DNA of 64,000 nucleotides, taken from positions 5,814,621 to 5,878,620 of the forward strand of contig NC_087389.1 in NCBI RefSeq assembly GCF_963675165.1, read 5' to 3'. The notes under the pieces were generated by a model. The model searched no databases, was not told the origin of the DNA, and saw nothing but the letters and a program-made list of their open reading frames with translations. Position 1 is the stretch's first letter. Each line of letters starts with the position of its first letter. This document shows, in pieces, positions 37,005 to 48,724 of the stretch. Made by a program: the position numbers and the translations under genes. This DNA is from Halichondria panicea (taxonomy: Eukaryota; Porifera; Demospongiae; Suberitida; Halichondriidae).

Positions 37005-38132
37005 ATGAAGTTTACATGGAAAGATCCAATTGATACCAAGGATCATTTCTTTCGAACCGCCATGCATGCAGTCTTCATAAAGCACTTGAAGGAAGTTCAT
37101 AGTAAGTTTTGACTTTCATGGCAGATACTATAATGCCATTTCCATTACGCCGACTAATTACATGGCTGCAAGCGTTGCACTGCTGGCGTATATGCGTAGA
37201 CAACATTTTGAATTTCCCGCTTGCCATTTTTCTTTCTGCAAAGAGTCACGTGATGGTAGCTATAGCTAGATATAACGACAAATCCAGTTAATTTCAAGAC
37301 ATTGTATGTAAGCAAGCTTAGAGTGGTCAGGCCAACTTATGTCTAGGTATCAAGGCTAACTATTTTAATTACAAAATTGAAATTGACGATCATTACCAGG
37401 AAACCTGGCTACATGTATAGAATCTCGAATATATACAATTTTTGTCATTCCATCTTTTATACTAATAATGTATTTTCTCCCAGGAATTTCTGGATGCTTG
37501 TAAAACGGGTAATGTGGGTGTGGTTCTAGAGCTCATAATTTCAACAGTCTCAAGGCTAACTATTTTCATTAATCAATTACAAAATTGACGCTCATTACCA
37601 GGAAACCTGGCTATAGAATCTTGAACAGTATTATAACATGTACATACAATTTTTGTCATTGGGTGTTTACTAATAATGTATTTTCTCCCAGGCATTTCTG
37701 GATGCTTGTAAGACAGGTAATGTGGGTGTGGTTCTGGAGCTCATAATTTCAACATAATCACGACCATTACCTATGATGTCAGTAACGACTGCATGCAGTT
37801 GGCATCCATGTAAAGCCGTATTTGCTAAGTTTGTTATGCTTGACAGCCCACTCCTTTAATTGTATGTGGTTAAGGACTGATCAACTTCCGAGCCTTTTTT
37901 ATCCGTGATCTGTTTATCTATGATTCTTCAATTTACAGACGCCCTCGTACCCAGCCCCAACATAAAGTTTGTTGAAAATCAACTCCGAAACTTAGACTAT
38001 GCAATTTGGCTACGATCTACCAAATATCCCACGGACATAAAAGATCAAGGAGGTACGGACTTAGGCACGGCCGCGGGTTCGGGAGGGCAGGGACATAATT
38101 ATAACAACAGTAGAGCGGCTTCTCGAAACTAA
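37005..38132 (+). CDS. Small two-exon protein, unrecognised
   Basis: Exon 37005-37101 follows acceptor CCATACAG, starts MKFTWKDPIDTKDHFFRTAM and ends at GTAAGT in phase 1. Exon 37939-38132 follows TTTACAG, reads ALVPSPNIKFVENQLRNLDY then AIWLRSTKYPTDIKDQ, and ends with a Gly/Asn-rich tail. The joined product is 96 residues. A non-coding first exon may end at the GTAAGT near 36,887. The intron holds a duplicated exon-like block (FLDACKTG). I do not recognise the family. The clean phases and acidic-aromatic composition favour a real gene. Confidence 0.55.
37353..37757. repeat. Tandem duplication, about 200 bp unit
   Basis: Two copies of a block running from tcaaggctaactatttt to gagctcataatttcaaca. 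Each contains acceptor CCCAG and donor GTAATG around a 27-base exon-like stretch (gatgcttgtaa inside). Confidence 0.75.
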
Positions 38133-38454
38133 CGTAAGTTTATTACAGACATGATCGATTATTCATCACTATATATATAACAACAAGGCAAGATTACCAG
38201 ATTGAAGCAGAACAACTATATCCAAACTCGTCAGGGAGCCCCATACTACAACATTATAAAATTAAACATCAAACAACTAAAAATCATAAAATCAAGCATG
38301 AAAATTATGAGAGGGCAGGAAATTATTATCAAAATCTTTTTTGGGGGGAATCTTTTTTCCTTCTTTTTGCCTAGGCTTTTAAGGGGACCTCGAAATAATA
38401 ATAAAGTTCAAACCAGCTACACCAGTTAACGACAATGTTCAATCCACAGTAGTC

Positions 38455-38740
38455 ACAAGACATCTCAGGTTTCCAGGACAAAAAGACCAGTTAACACATC
38501 TCAGAGATACAAGAGGACAATAAGACCATGCAGCTAACAACGCTCATAAGAGGTTTCCAGGACAACAATACCGTTAACATATCTCAGAGGTTTCCAGGAC
38601 AATAAGACTGTTAACACATCTCAGAGGTTTCCAGGACAACAAAGACCGTTTAATAACTCAGAGGTTACCAAGACAACAAGACCGTTAACACATCTCAGAG
38701 GTTACCAAGACAACAAGACCGTTAACATATCTCAGAGGTA
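38455..38740. repeat. Minisatellite, about 37-bp unit (gaccgttaacacatctcaga)
   Basis: About seven imperfect units of ggtttccaggacaacaagac plus cgttaacacatctcaga. Confidence 0.85.
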
Positions 38741-38924
38741 GTTTTCAGTAATAGCACTATTATTAAATCATTTTACTTTAATGGCAGACCACACTACTGT
38801 AACTTAAAATAGTAAAAAATGGGTATTGACCCCATAAAAATTTTTGTTAATGGGTAGTGACCCCATAATACTATAAATAATAATGCGCATGGCAATTGAG
38901 ATGGTGAGATGCTGAGTCAGCTAG

Positions 38925-39053
38925 TAGATGTTGCCGTGCTCACGAGTTCAAGTTGTCTTCGCTTCAATCATCAGGGGAGGTGACCCAGTATTAGGTGTTG
39001 CCGTGCTCACGAGTTCAAGTTGTCTTCGCTTCAATCATCAGGGGAGGTGATGT
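38925..39053. repeat. Two tandem units of about 67 bp
   Basis: Block gttgccgtgctcacgagttc ... aatcatcaggggaggtga occurs twice in a row, nearly identical. Confidence 0.85.
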
Positions 39054-40190
39054 TTATCCAGCGAAATTGTTTATCCAGCGCAATGATCGACATATCCATA
39101 TTGTGGTGGTGTCAAAGATTTGAGACTTCCCACAGTATTAGTGACGATCGAGACATCAGGAGATAGCGAAAATTAAGCCCCTCGAAAATTTTTTCCTATA
39201 CGGTAGGCTTCTGCTTTACATCGGAGAGTGATCGAGGTCCGGTGGTAAGTTGTGTGTACTTCCACTAGCGTCAAGTTAATAAAATGTCCCAGTTAGCGTT
39301 GAGAAGTATTAGTGGCCATAGGTGGGAGGGGTCAGGGCTGCAATTGAGATTTATCCCAGGTGCACTGAATGATATAGCGGAGGTGGTCTTACATCTGGAG
39401 GAGGCTTTTGCAACATCGTAAGGAGATGGCAATTAAATATAGTTGCAAGGGGAGTGCATGCCATATCAGTTGAAAGTTGAAATTTGAGATGAATGTTACG
39501 GTCCGGTAGTTCCTGGCCTGACATCAGTTGAGCGATAGCATCGGAGAATGTCACCCAAGGAGAGTATGAAAGATGGAATGATATCACAAATGTGGAGAGC
39601 ATTAACATAATTATGACGAGGGGGGTGAAAGTAATCATGACTGTACAACGAATGCTGTGGTTTGCCTTCTATGGCGAGATACTTTTAGTTGACGTAAGAG
39701 ATAGAAATAGCTCTAGGTATTGCACGCAAATATCTAATTATAAGGATAATGTGGAAGACAACGTGACATCAGGGATAAAGTCATGACAACACAAAGTGTT
39801 AGAGACAAAAATTAACAACAAGCTTGAAATGATGTGGTTTATCACCAAATTACAAACTGATAATGTGGGTGAGTTAACGACAGTTAATGATGTAATGATG
39901 TGTAGACCACATTGGAATTAGTATCAAAATAATAATAATAACAATAATAACAATATTATAGCACATGGCCTGCCTTATTTTTTAGGGAGAAATTGAAGAT
40001 TCTATTTTATATCCACGATCCCGAGAAACACCAGTCCAAGAGACAGCTAAATTTAAGCAACCAGTCTAAGCTCGGCAATAAAAAGCATCTATCGTATAAC
40101 AGAGTACGTTACATCTATTCCAGTGAGTGTAATCAACTTCCCGTCAAACGATATTCCGCAATAAAAAGTACCCATAACCTAATACTTACA
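39054..40190. other. No gene recognised
   Basis: AT-rich with short overlapping ORFs, for example a 71-residue basic ORF at 39,993-40,208 (+), none with motifs. Confidence 0.3.
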
Positions 40191-40194
40191 AGCA

Positions 40195-40660
40195 CAATCC
40201 ATACGTAGGAATAGAGAGATCCACCAAAGAAACTGCACAACCTATGTATTCCATCGAAACAATTTATAATTAAACTTAAAATTGGTCCCCTCCTAATTAT
40301 GAATAATAATATTTAGCCTGCCCTGAAATCAAACAACTTACAAACATCAATTGTCCCTCCCACAAGCACTGCTGTATATGTCCTTTGCGTGTATTCTTAG
40401 CGTGATATTGTTAGCGTGTATTATTCCGATATTTTTTTAAGTACAATCCGTACGTATAGCAATAGAGATCCATCAAAGAAACTGAACAACCTATGTATTC
40501 CCTATACCATCGAAATAAACTTAAAATTGGTCCCCTCCTAATTATGAATATTAACAAAAGCCTGCCCTCAAATCAAACAACTCACGAACATCAATTGTCC
40601 CTCCCACAAGCACTGCTGTATAATTATGTCCTTTGCGCGTATTCTTAGAGTGTATTATAA
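40195..40660. repeat. Tandem duplication, about 240-bp unit
   Basis: 40,195-40,420 and 40,443-40,660 share aaaattggtcccctcctaat, caattgtccctcccacaagc and gcgtgtattctta-like blocks. Confidence 0.8.
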
Positions 40661-40679
40661 TAAAATTATTATAATATAA

Positions 40680-40918
40680 CACCCTAACAGTGATGCTTCC
40701 CCGGGGTGTTGAGACAGTAGGTACCATCAGAACAGATGGAGTCATCTTCTCTACACTCATCAATATCTGGTGGGCCAGGGTGAGTCACACTGTGTACTAG
40801 TACAAGCCAGTCTCCTCACCTGTACAAGATCCCTCCACCTCCTCATATCACAGGGCACACTCCTTACAGCTGTCAGCCCCCAGACCACCACACTCTGTCA
40901 GGCATGCCTTATCACACA
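40680..40918 (-). pseudogene. CRELD-type EGF exons, copy 1, with nonsense codon
   Basis: Two exons matching 50,000-50,226. The exon at 40820-40918 reads CDKACLTECGGLGADSCKEC, but the Gly codon GGA of the other copy is TGA here (40,856-40,858). The second exon (about 40,690-40,773) reads DIDECREDDSICSDGTYCLN, a calcium-binding EGF start, and its donor side differs. Confidence 0.65.
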
Positions 40919-40935
40919 CTGCATGGATGCATGTG

Positions 40936-41480
40936 TGTGTGGGGGTGTGTGCGTAGGGGGGGGGGGGGCTGTGAAAGTACATGTCACTGTGGGTCACATG
41001 TAAATTATGACATTATTATGTTGAAGAGCTTATGGTTGAGTCATGTGACCACCGCCTTAGGGTCCCGCCCACACCACAAGATCTGGTGCATGAGTGAGAG
41101 TTTGAAATAAAAGTATGCATTGCCGCCATGGCACAAAAAGTTAAGGGTTAGCTAATTTAAGGGGCTCTCCCTGCAAGTGCAGAAAATTACTGTTCGATTA
41201 GTTAATGCTTAACTACATTTTCTGGTGAGCATATACAGTCAGTGGAGATAGTCCGACCATAGGGAGAATACACGGATGACTGCAAACATGTTATTAGCGG
41301 AAATTCTAAGACTTTAACTATGGAAAGTGAACTGTTTATTGAAGTGTGTCTGCTAATTTCATGTGCTTCTATTGAGTTGGGACTTCCCCTGATTATAATG
41401 CCTGATTATAAGAGGTGTCTTTATTTCAAGGGTGGTCAGTGTAGCCACACCCCCTCACCCGTAATGGCGTGCTGTATCTT
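40936..41480. other. Intron-like DNA shared with 50,240-51,850
   Basis: The matching block in the second copy is longer because of inserted sequence. No further EGF exon is visible. Confidence 0.35.
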
Positions 41481-41489
41481 CCTCTTCCT

Positions 41490-41800
41490 CTCTAGGATGC
41501 TCTTCTCCTGGTCCTCCACTGACTTGTGATAGAGCTACTCACCACACAGCATCATCTGACAACACACCTGAACGTGGAACAGGGGACAATGGCAATTTGA
41601 TTATGTTGGATTAAATAAATGCTGTACTAGTGCTGCTCATAGACCACACTTACAGGGTAGACTCTTTAAGCCTGCAATCAATATCCTAGCTGTCTCCAAC
41701 TCTTCATCCTTCATTGATTCTTGCTTCTTTTGTTTCTGATCCACGTGGCATATCGCACGATGCTAGCCAGCAAAAGTAGTGGGAGGGGAGGGGCTGGTGT
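41490..41800. repeat. Repeat R1, third copy
   Basis: Same block as 1-300 and 26,640-26,980. It marks the start of the second copy of the 26/41-kb duplication. Confidence 0.7.
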
Positions 41801-41842
41801 TTTATTCTTCATTTCCAAACACCAGCCCCTCCCCTCCCACTA
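41777..41842. repeat. GC-rich hairpin with perfect 26-bp arms
   Basis: Arms tagtgggaggggaggggctg...ttt and aaa...cagcccctcccctcccacta are exact complements around a 14-base loop. The purine arm has GGGAGGGGAGGGG, which could also form G-quadruplex-like structure. The counterpart at about 26,930-27,003 is less perfect. The R1 copies at 1 and 51,872 have only the left arm. Confidence 0.85.
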
Positions 41843-41939
41843 GAAAAGGCCTGTATAGATCTATTTCTCTGGATCTATTTAGGCCTTTCTGTGATCTACA
41901 ATTGTTAATTGTCTCTCAAAAGTGATAGCTGCAAGAGAA

Positions 41940-42735
41940 TGCAGTCTGCCGCCTTTATGCAGCTTTATGCAACTTATACTGCCTTTATGCAGCCTGTGCA
42001 TACGCAGCCACTGCCTTTATGCAGCCGGGTGGACTGGCCATCCGCTTTGTTTTTACTTACGTATAATTATACGATCTCTTTTTTATTTCAAAAAAGGCGC
42101 CAGACATGAATAGAAGCAACATAAATTTATTGTAAGCAACATGATACTGCCTTGATGCAGTCTGTTGTGCCTTATATATGCAACCTGCTGCCTTGATTGC
42201 AGCCTGCTGCCTTATATGCTTCTGCCTTGATGCAGCCTGTTGCCTTGATGCAACCAAATTTATTGTAAGCAACACGATACTGCCTTGATGCAGTCTGTTG
42301 TGCCTTATATGCAACTAGCCTCCTTCACAAGGCCTAATTATTAGAGGAAGAGCGGCCTGGGATCGAGGCTAATATGCAACCTGCTGCCTTATATGCAATT
42401 AACCTTCTGCCTTGATGCAGCCTGTTGCCTTGATGCAACCTATACTGTGATGCAACCTACTGCCTTGATGCAACCTACTGCCTTGATGCAATTAACCTTC
42501 TGCCTTGATGCAACCTACTGCCTTGATGCAACCTATACTGCCTTTATGCAACCTATACTGCCTTTATGCAACCTATACTGCCTTGATGCAACCTACTGCC
42601 TTGATGCAACCTATACTGCCTTTATGCAACCTATACTGCCTTTATGCAACCTATACTGCCTTGATGCAACCTACTGCCTTGATGCAACCTACTGCCTTGA
42701 TGCAACCTATACTGCCTTGATGCAGCCTGTTGCCT
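41940..42735. repeat. 18/20-bp minisatellite (atgcaacctatactgccttt)
   Basis: Around 35 imperfect units alternating 18 and 20 bp, with Ctttatg/Cttgatg variants. Expanded relative to the nine units at 27,895. ORFs through it are artefacts. Confidence 0.9.
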
Positions 42736-42739
42736 TTAT

Positions 42740-43190
42740 AATTAACTAGATAACTTATAAGACAACAGAAAATGTACTACACTTCAGTATAGCTGACTGT
42801 TAGTGATACACCATTATATCCATAGATACTGTAATTTATAGTATCTATATGATTATATCTATGGCAAAACTTCATTAATCCAAGTTTCCGGTAAGGTTTT
42901 CGCTATATATATATACATGCATGTATATAGTTACACATAATTAACATATAATTATTATGTTATTACAATAGTCACGCTTAGAAACAAATTTATGCAATGA
43001 ATAAAGTAGCTATTATAATTATATATCTGAGACCTGTAACAACACATTATTATAATAATTATTATTACCATACATGCACTTAAACTAGTTGAAGAAACTG
43101 TGTCACAGATTTCAAAGCGTTCGTATCGAATTTTAGTGAGTTCCATTCTCTAATAAATATTATTCTTGGGAAATAAGAGTAATCATTATA
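42740..43190. other. AT-rich non-coding DNA
   Basis: Parallel to 28,270-28,860; nothing else seen. Confidence 0.3.
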
Positions 43191-43194
43191 GTAT

Positions 43195-43402
43195 ATACCG
43201 TATATAGCGGGTATATTTCGATGGTATAAATTTTCGCGGATGTGGCTTTAGAAAGGTTTTCGCGGATTTAATTTTCGTTGAATAGCGCCTTTTTTTTGCA
43301 GCATGCATGATGAAATATTAAATTCACGGTTATAAATGTTCGCAGTTCATGCCTAATCCGCGAAAACCACGAACATTTATACCGTCGAAATATACTATGT
43401 TA
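43195..43402. mobile_element. MITE (ends ACCGTATATAGCGGGTATAT)
   Basis: Inverted ends with ttcgatggtataaattttcg facing cgaacatttataccgtcgaa. Non-coding and absent from the matching place near 28,890 in the first duplication copy. Same family as 44,411-44,602 in opposite orientation. Confidence 0.65.
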
Positions 43403-43495
43403 GCATATCTGCATGTGATGATACTGGGCTCTCTGTATAATTATATAAAACCAGTTTGTCTTTTTGCACTTTCCCTTATGTGCAGTGACCAATTC

Positions 43496-43582
43496 TAGCC
43501 TCGATCCCAGGCCGAGTTTTCGCTTTTATAACGGTTAGGCGAACCGTTATAAAAGCGAAAACTCGGCCTGGGATCGAGGCTA
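43496..43582. mobile_element. 87-bp perfect palindromic MITE with 10-bp target duplication
   Basis: Two 41-base arms (tagcctcgatcccaggccga ... ) are exactly complementary around the 5-base loop AGGCG. TGACCAATTC flanks both sides (43,486-43,495 and 43,583-43,592). A 9-10-bp duplication is typical of Mutator-like transposases. The first duplication copy has the empty site at about 28,974. End fragments of the family (cctgggatcgaggcta) are at 6,750 and 42,350. Confidence 0.85.
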
Positions 43583-44130
43583 TGACCAATTCAAGATAGG
43601 TCTGCCGAAAAAATTATATCAAGGTACTACTAACCGTGCAGTAGCTATTCGGTTGTTATTATTGTCGAGTGGAATAGCTGATTCGAAAAACCATGCGCTT
43701 AACAGCATTTATAATTACCATTTTTTCAATCGCATAAAGATAATAATACAGTAGATCTATTATAGCACACAATTTTGGAGGAAATGTTTTTAACAACAAT
43801 CATGATCATGCAATCATTACCCAACCGAACTTTTAATAGTGAATGTGTTCGGCATGCACACTTTGATGCCTGGCATGGCATGCAGCAATGCAAAAATGCT
43901 CATTTATGATAATTATAATAATACAAAAAAAACCTATTGCTAATAATTATATATGCTAGCTATATATAATTATAGTAGCTTTATTTTTTTTAAATTGACA
44001 TCTCTACCGAGGCATCAGCAACCGTGGTGCTTTCATTATAAGTGATATATCCTACAACAATTCAATATTAAACAAATTAACATCTCTTTGGGAATAGCTA
44101 TATTATGTCTCTTTAGTAATCATTTTTCAG

Positions 44131-44928
44131 ATAGTTTCGTCAGTGCTGAAAAAGTTGTTAAAAAGTTGCTGAAGAGACGTGTGAAGAAAACGAGATCGCC
44201 TGATTGGTACACTGCGCTTGATTTGATCACGATGTTTATCAAGATCAACACCGTCTACTCGGCTATTGTTGGGATGACACAATCCACTGATTTCTGCAGC
44301 AGCACTGAAGTTGCTGCAAGCTCAGTTTTCCTGTCCATCTGTGTTCTACTGGGAATTGCTAGCGAGTTAATCGATGCTTTGGATACGAATTTAAAGAGCA
44401 ACAAAGAATACCGTATATATATATATAGAGAGTATAATAAAATTCGTGGTTTTCGCGGATTAAGCATGAACCGCGAATTTAATATTCCATGCATGCATGC
44501 TGCAAAAAAGGCGCTATTCCACAAAAATTAAATCCGCGAAAACTTTTCTAAAGGCACATCCGCGAAAATTTATACCCTCGAAATATACCCGCTAATATAC
44601 GGTATATCAATAAGTCATTCAATCAATTGGTAACTATCGGCATGATTCTTATTGTCACTATTTGCCTTCCCTTTTATTTACGGCCGATAATTTCCAGCCT
44701 CTCGATTGTGCGTTCAGTTGTGACACTATTGTTGCTAATGCGACCATCAGCACAACCACATGCAACCGGACGGCCAACAGTGGAGTTAGACTGGGGTTTA
44801 CCCTAACCACGCTTATTATCGTCCTCATCTTCTCCGGTGTTTATTTCTATCATGTTCCATTAGCTGAAATAAATCGAAAGAAGCTGAAGAGTAATTACTG
44901 GAAAAGAAACAGTGGTGTAGAATTTTAA
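44131..44928 (+). pseudogene. Multi-pass membrane protein, broken copy 2
   Basis: Counterpart of 29,488-30,132. After acceptor TTTTTCAG it reads KTRSPDWYTALDLITMFIKI and ASSVFLSICVLLGIASELID, and it continues in frame where copy 1 is shifted. It is interrupted by a 192-bp MITE at 44,411-44,602. One base is also lost where copy 1 reads YLLADNF, before a final helix (LTTLIIVLIFSGVYF) and the tail NSGVEF. Each copy is broken where the other is intact. Confidence 0.55.
44411..44602. mobile_element. MITE inserted in the membrane-protein exon
   Basis: Ends CCGTATATA...TATACGG, flanked by TA on both sides (44,409-44,410 and 44,603-44,604), as for Tc1/mariner-type elements. Copy 1 at about 29,787 shows the uninterrupted reading frame. 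Confidence 0.8.
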
Positions 44929-45472
44929 ATTTTTCATTATAATTATCAAGTTGTATTGTCATAATTATAATTATGCTTTTTCTCAGAATTAACTATAATC
45001 AGGAGTAGCTATACATAAAGCTAATTAAACTTAATGATTCAAAGTTCCTAATATGTAGGTATGCAGTGAAAGTGATATAAGGTCTGAAGTGGTGTGGTCC
45101 ATATTGTGCCACACATTATCACTCCTAAAAGGGGTGGGGCTGGTCTTGCAGGTACAGTAGACTTTCGCTATTCCGGCTCTCTGGAGTAAGGCCACCTCGA
45201 TATACCGGCCATTGGCTTGGCAAGGAATGCTAGCTATATGTTTACTGCTTCAAGCCATGAAAAAATTGTTATGCAAAACTTAATGTAATGATCTTTACCA
45301 AAAATGGACATTGACGCTATTAATTTATCTACACCTATAATGCTAAAAATTATTCCTAGCATAATTTATCAGGGCCTACATTACACACTGTGCATATGGC
45401 AAATGACACTATCATTAGTAACATACAAATCTTGAGTATAAGCAATAAAAATAATGAACAGTTTGTGCTATG
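44929..45472. other. AT-rich non-coding DNA
   Basis: Mostly shared with 30,133-30,890. A tag of ccggctctctggagtaaggc-like sequence at 45,173-45,215 is a repeat fragment also seen near 50,590. Confidence 0.3.
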
Positions 45473-48400
45473 CTAATAATAATTTTTTTTTCTGATATGT
45501 TCCGAGCTTTCACCTTTGACCCTCAGCGAGTCCCCATCCAACTTGCCATGGTGACTATGGGACGGACTTTGACCTGGGCTTGATACTGATTTGATCTCTG
45601 TTGGGTTGTCATAGCGACTGTAGTCTGGAAACTCGGTAATAGTTTTAGAGAACTTGACTTTTGGAGCCAATCTCCTAGCGTCTCTACAGTGTGTGGGCGT
45701 GTGTGGGTGGGGGGTAATTTATAAAGAACAGAAATAATGCTGCAACTAAAGTGACTGCTACAGTATACACACACGATTGGTAATACACAGTGACACTAGC
45801 AAGTGTATGCAATGGCCGAGTGGTCTCCCAGTAAAGTGTAGGGATAACTCACTCTGTGTGTCTCTGGCTCCTGGAGGATCTCTCACTCTTGCTATCAGCC
45901 TGGGCACAGAAATCAAACAATGTAGGTGGCTACTAAATAAGTGTATGCTGTTTGTTACATTGAAACCTGTCTATACCCTACAACTAGCCTCTATAATACA
46001 GCCAGGTTAATGGGCCCCAAAGTTTCCATAGCATGTGTTTGGACCTGTGTTAGCAGGCCACCCTCTATAATACAGCCAGGTTAATGGGCCCCAAACCTCT
46101 GCCTGGTGCATGGCCACTACCAAACAGGTATAATACAGTGCGTACGTAACTCTACTGTATTGCACACAAGCTACACACATGTACAGTGTCTCTCACCTCA
46201 TCTGACTTGCTGTAGAGGCGCTGTATGATAGGAGTGAGGGGGGAGAAGGTTCGGGTCATACCACCACCACGTTTACGAGCCTCTCCATTAGCATTCATAC
46301 GCTGAGCTACTGACGTCATCTGCTTCCTGTGTGTGTGGGGGGGGGAGGGTGTGTGTGTGGGGGGGGGGTGCAGTCATAGTGTGTGTGTGGTGTGTGTTTG
46401 GGGGGGGGGGTGCAGTCATAGTGTGTGTGTGGTGTGTGCAGTCATAGTGTATGTGTGGTGTGTGTGGGGGGGTGCAGTCATAGTGTGTGTGTGGTGTGTG
46501 GGGGGGGGTGCAGTCATAGTGTGTGTGTGGGGGGGGGGTGCAGTCATAGTGTGTGTGTGTGGTGTGTGTGTGGGGGGGTACACTAATTACATTAATTAAT
46601 TCAACTTTGAACCCTGGGCTATTATTACATGGTATCGTGCTAAAATTGTCATCTCCCAAATATCTGGTACCATTTGAAAGGTTTTTATACCTCGGTGTGC
46701 ATGCGCAAGCGAGGTAACTTACGTACGGTAGTGTGTTTGTGTGTCTGTGTGTGTGTAGACTGCTACAGCTGCTCAAGGATGAATCAAGTGCAAGTAACAG
46801 TTTTAAGTTAGCCAAACTTGTTTACTGAGTGTTGCTACTCTACTTAGTAGTTAGCTCTGCACTAAAACGCTAGCTATTGGTAGCTACAAGAGTGAGAAGA
46901 GAGCTGCAAGGCTCTGCTGATGGCAGCCATTAATTTTAGGCTTGAACTTTTGGTATCGATCGTTTTTAACAACAATCATGGTCGATCATTACCCACTCCT
47001 TGAGTTTCCCTGGATTTTGCATGCAGTAAAATTAAATGATAATCATGATAGAATCAATGTGTGTAGCTTAGTAGCTTTATGTTATGTAGCTTTGGCACCT
47101 CCACCGAGGCATCACTATGACTGCGGTGCTTTCATTTTTTCTAAGCTTTCGGAAAATCATAAAATTGGATCCACGGAATTCAAGTTATGACGACTGAACG
47201 AGTCCACTAACCAATTGATTAAACGGGGGACATGTACATGTAGTACATACCTGCACATTAATTTATACTATTCACTCACTCTAACACTTCTTGGGGGGTG
47301 GCTGTTCGATAGTCAATGGTATTATGGTCCTCCCCTTTATCTGCCGCCTCATGACCTCTGTCCTTTGACCCTCGCGACCTTTTCTTAGCAGCAGAATCCG
47401 GGGGTACGGGGGGGGGGCGATTGGAGGATCGTTGAGGGGTAGTGGGTGGTTCAGGGGGCGCCTTCCACACAGGTACTTGACCCCTGCTGGGGGGAGGGGG
47501 TGGATTGATAATTCATTTTTCGCATCATTTGATAGGATATAAAGAGAGCTACAGAAAACTCTATTTATGACAATTACCGTATACGCTTGATCAGGAGCCG
47601 CGGCTACTAAATGTTTCATTTTGCTAGCAAGGGAGGCTACTATTTGAGTGCGGCCTTTATACAAGAGCGGCCTCTGATCGAGCATATACGGTAATACAAG
47701 AGTGCTCTTGTTTGATAAAATTGGGTCAAATAGACCACGGATAATTACTAACTTTGGGCACAAAATAATTTCTGAGATACACCCACGGTTATATATACGA
47801 ACACAAGGAAATAATTACGTGTGTAGAATAATCATTACAGAGTGATTGAACTTACTTCTTATTGTCTGATGGTGCAGTAGCCCCTCCCTCTCCAGTGGGC
47901 GGAGTGTCCTGGTTCATGTGCAGTTGATGCCATGAGGTCGACGTGATGTTCCCTCATCTTAGTCAGTCTCTCCTCGTGACTAGTCAGCAGTTTAGTAATG
48001 GCAGACTCATGCTCTTTCTCTAGACTGGAGAATGCATCTCGTAACTGTCCATTCTCCTTCTGTACACTGAGGGGGGGTGTGGGTGTGGCAAGGGGGAGGG
48101 GCTTATTACAGTAACAGTGCAGACAATTGAGTGGTGTAGTTAGGTTATCAACAATTAAATATCTAATACCGTATAGCGGGTAATTTTCGTGGGGCAAAAT
48201 ATTCGTGGTTTTCGTGATTGAACACTATAGCTGGACCACGAATATTTTACCAACGAATGAAGCGACCTTGACCACCTTTACCTGCAGTGAAAGCAGCAAC
48301 TAAGAACATACTATCCACAAAGTGACTAAATATTGCTCAACCACGAATATTTTGCTCCCCGAAAATTACCGGCTATACGGTAGACACTAGCAGTAGCAAT

Positions 48401-48659
48401 TCTCCCAGTGACACACTCTCATACAGACTTGCACACACACCACCATACACACACACTACACAATCACTAATTAAAGGCCCTCCACTTACATAGCGAGCTG
48501 CTCGGCCATGTGTGTCAGTTCTCCGGAGAGTGCCCAACAAGTCTCGTACATCATGAGATAGCGAACACAGATATTCTGACCCATAGCATCGGCCCAATCC
48601 ACCGGCTTCTGGTTCTCCCTGTCCGTGTGGACCATGCTGTAGCCAAAGTCTATAAGCAG

Positions 48660-48724
<65 letters not shown>

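Noticed and set aside
42393-42749. ORFs rich in LMQPTALMQP
   Set aside because: Minisatellite with unit length 18-20 bp; frames stay open by chance and no gene context is present.
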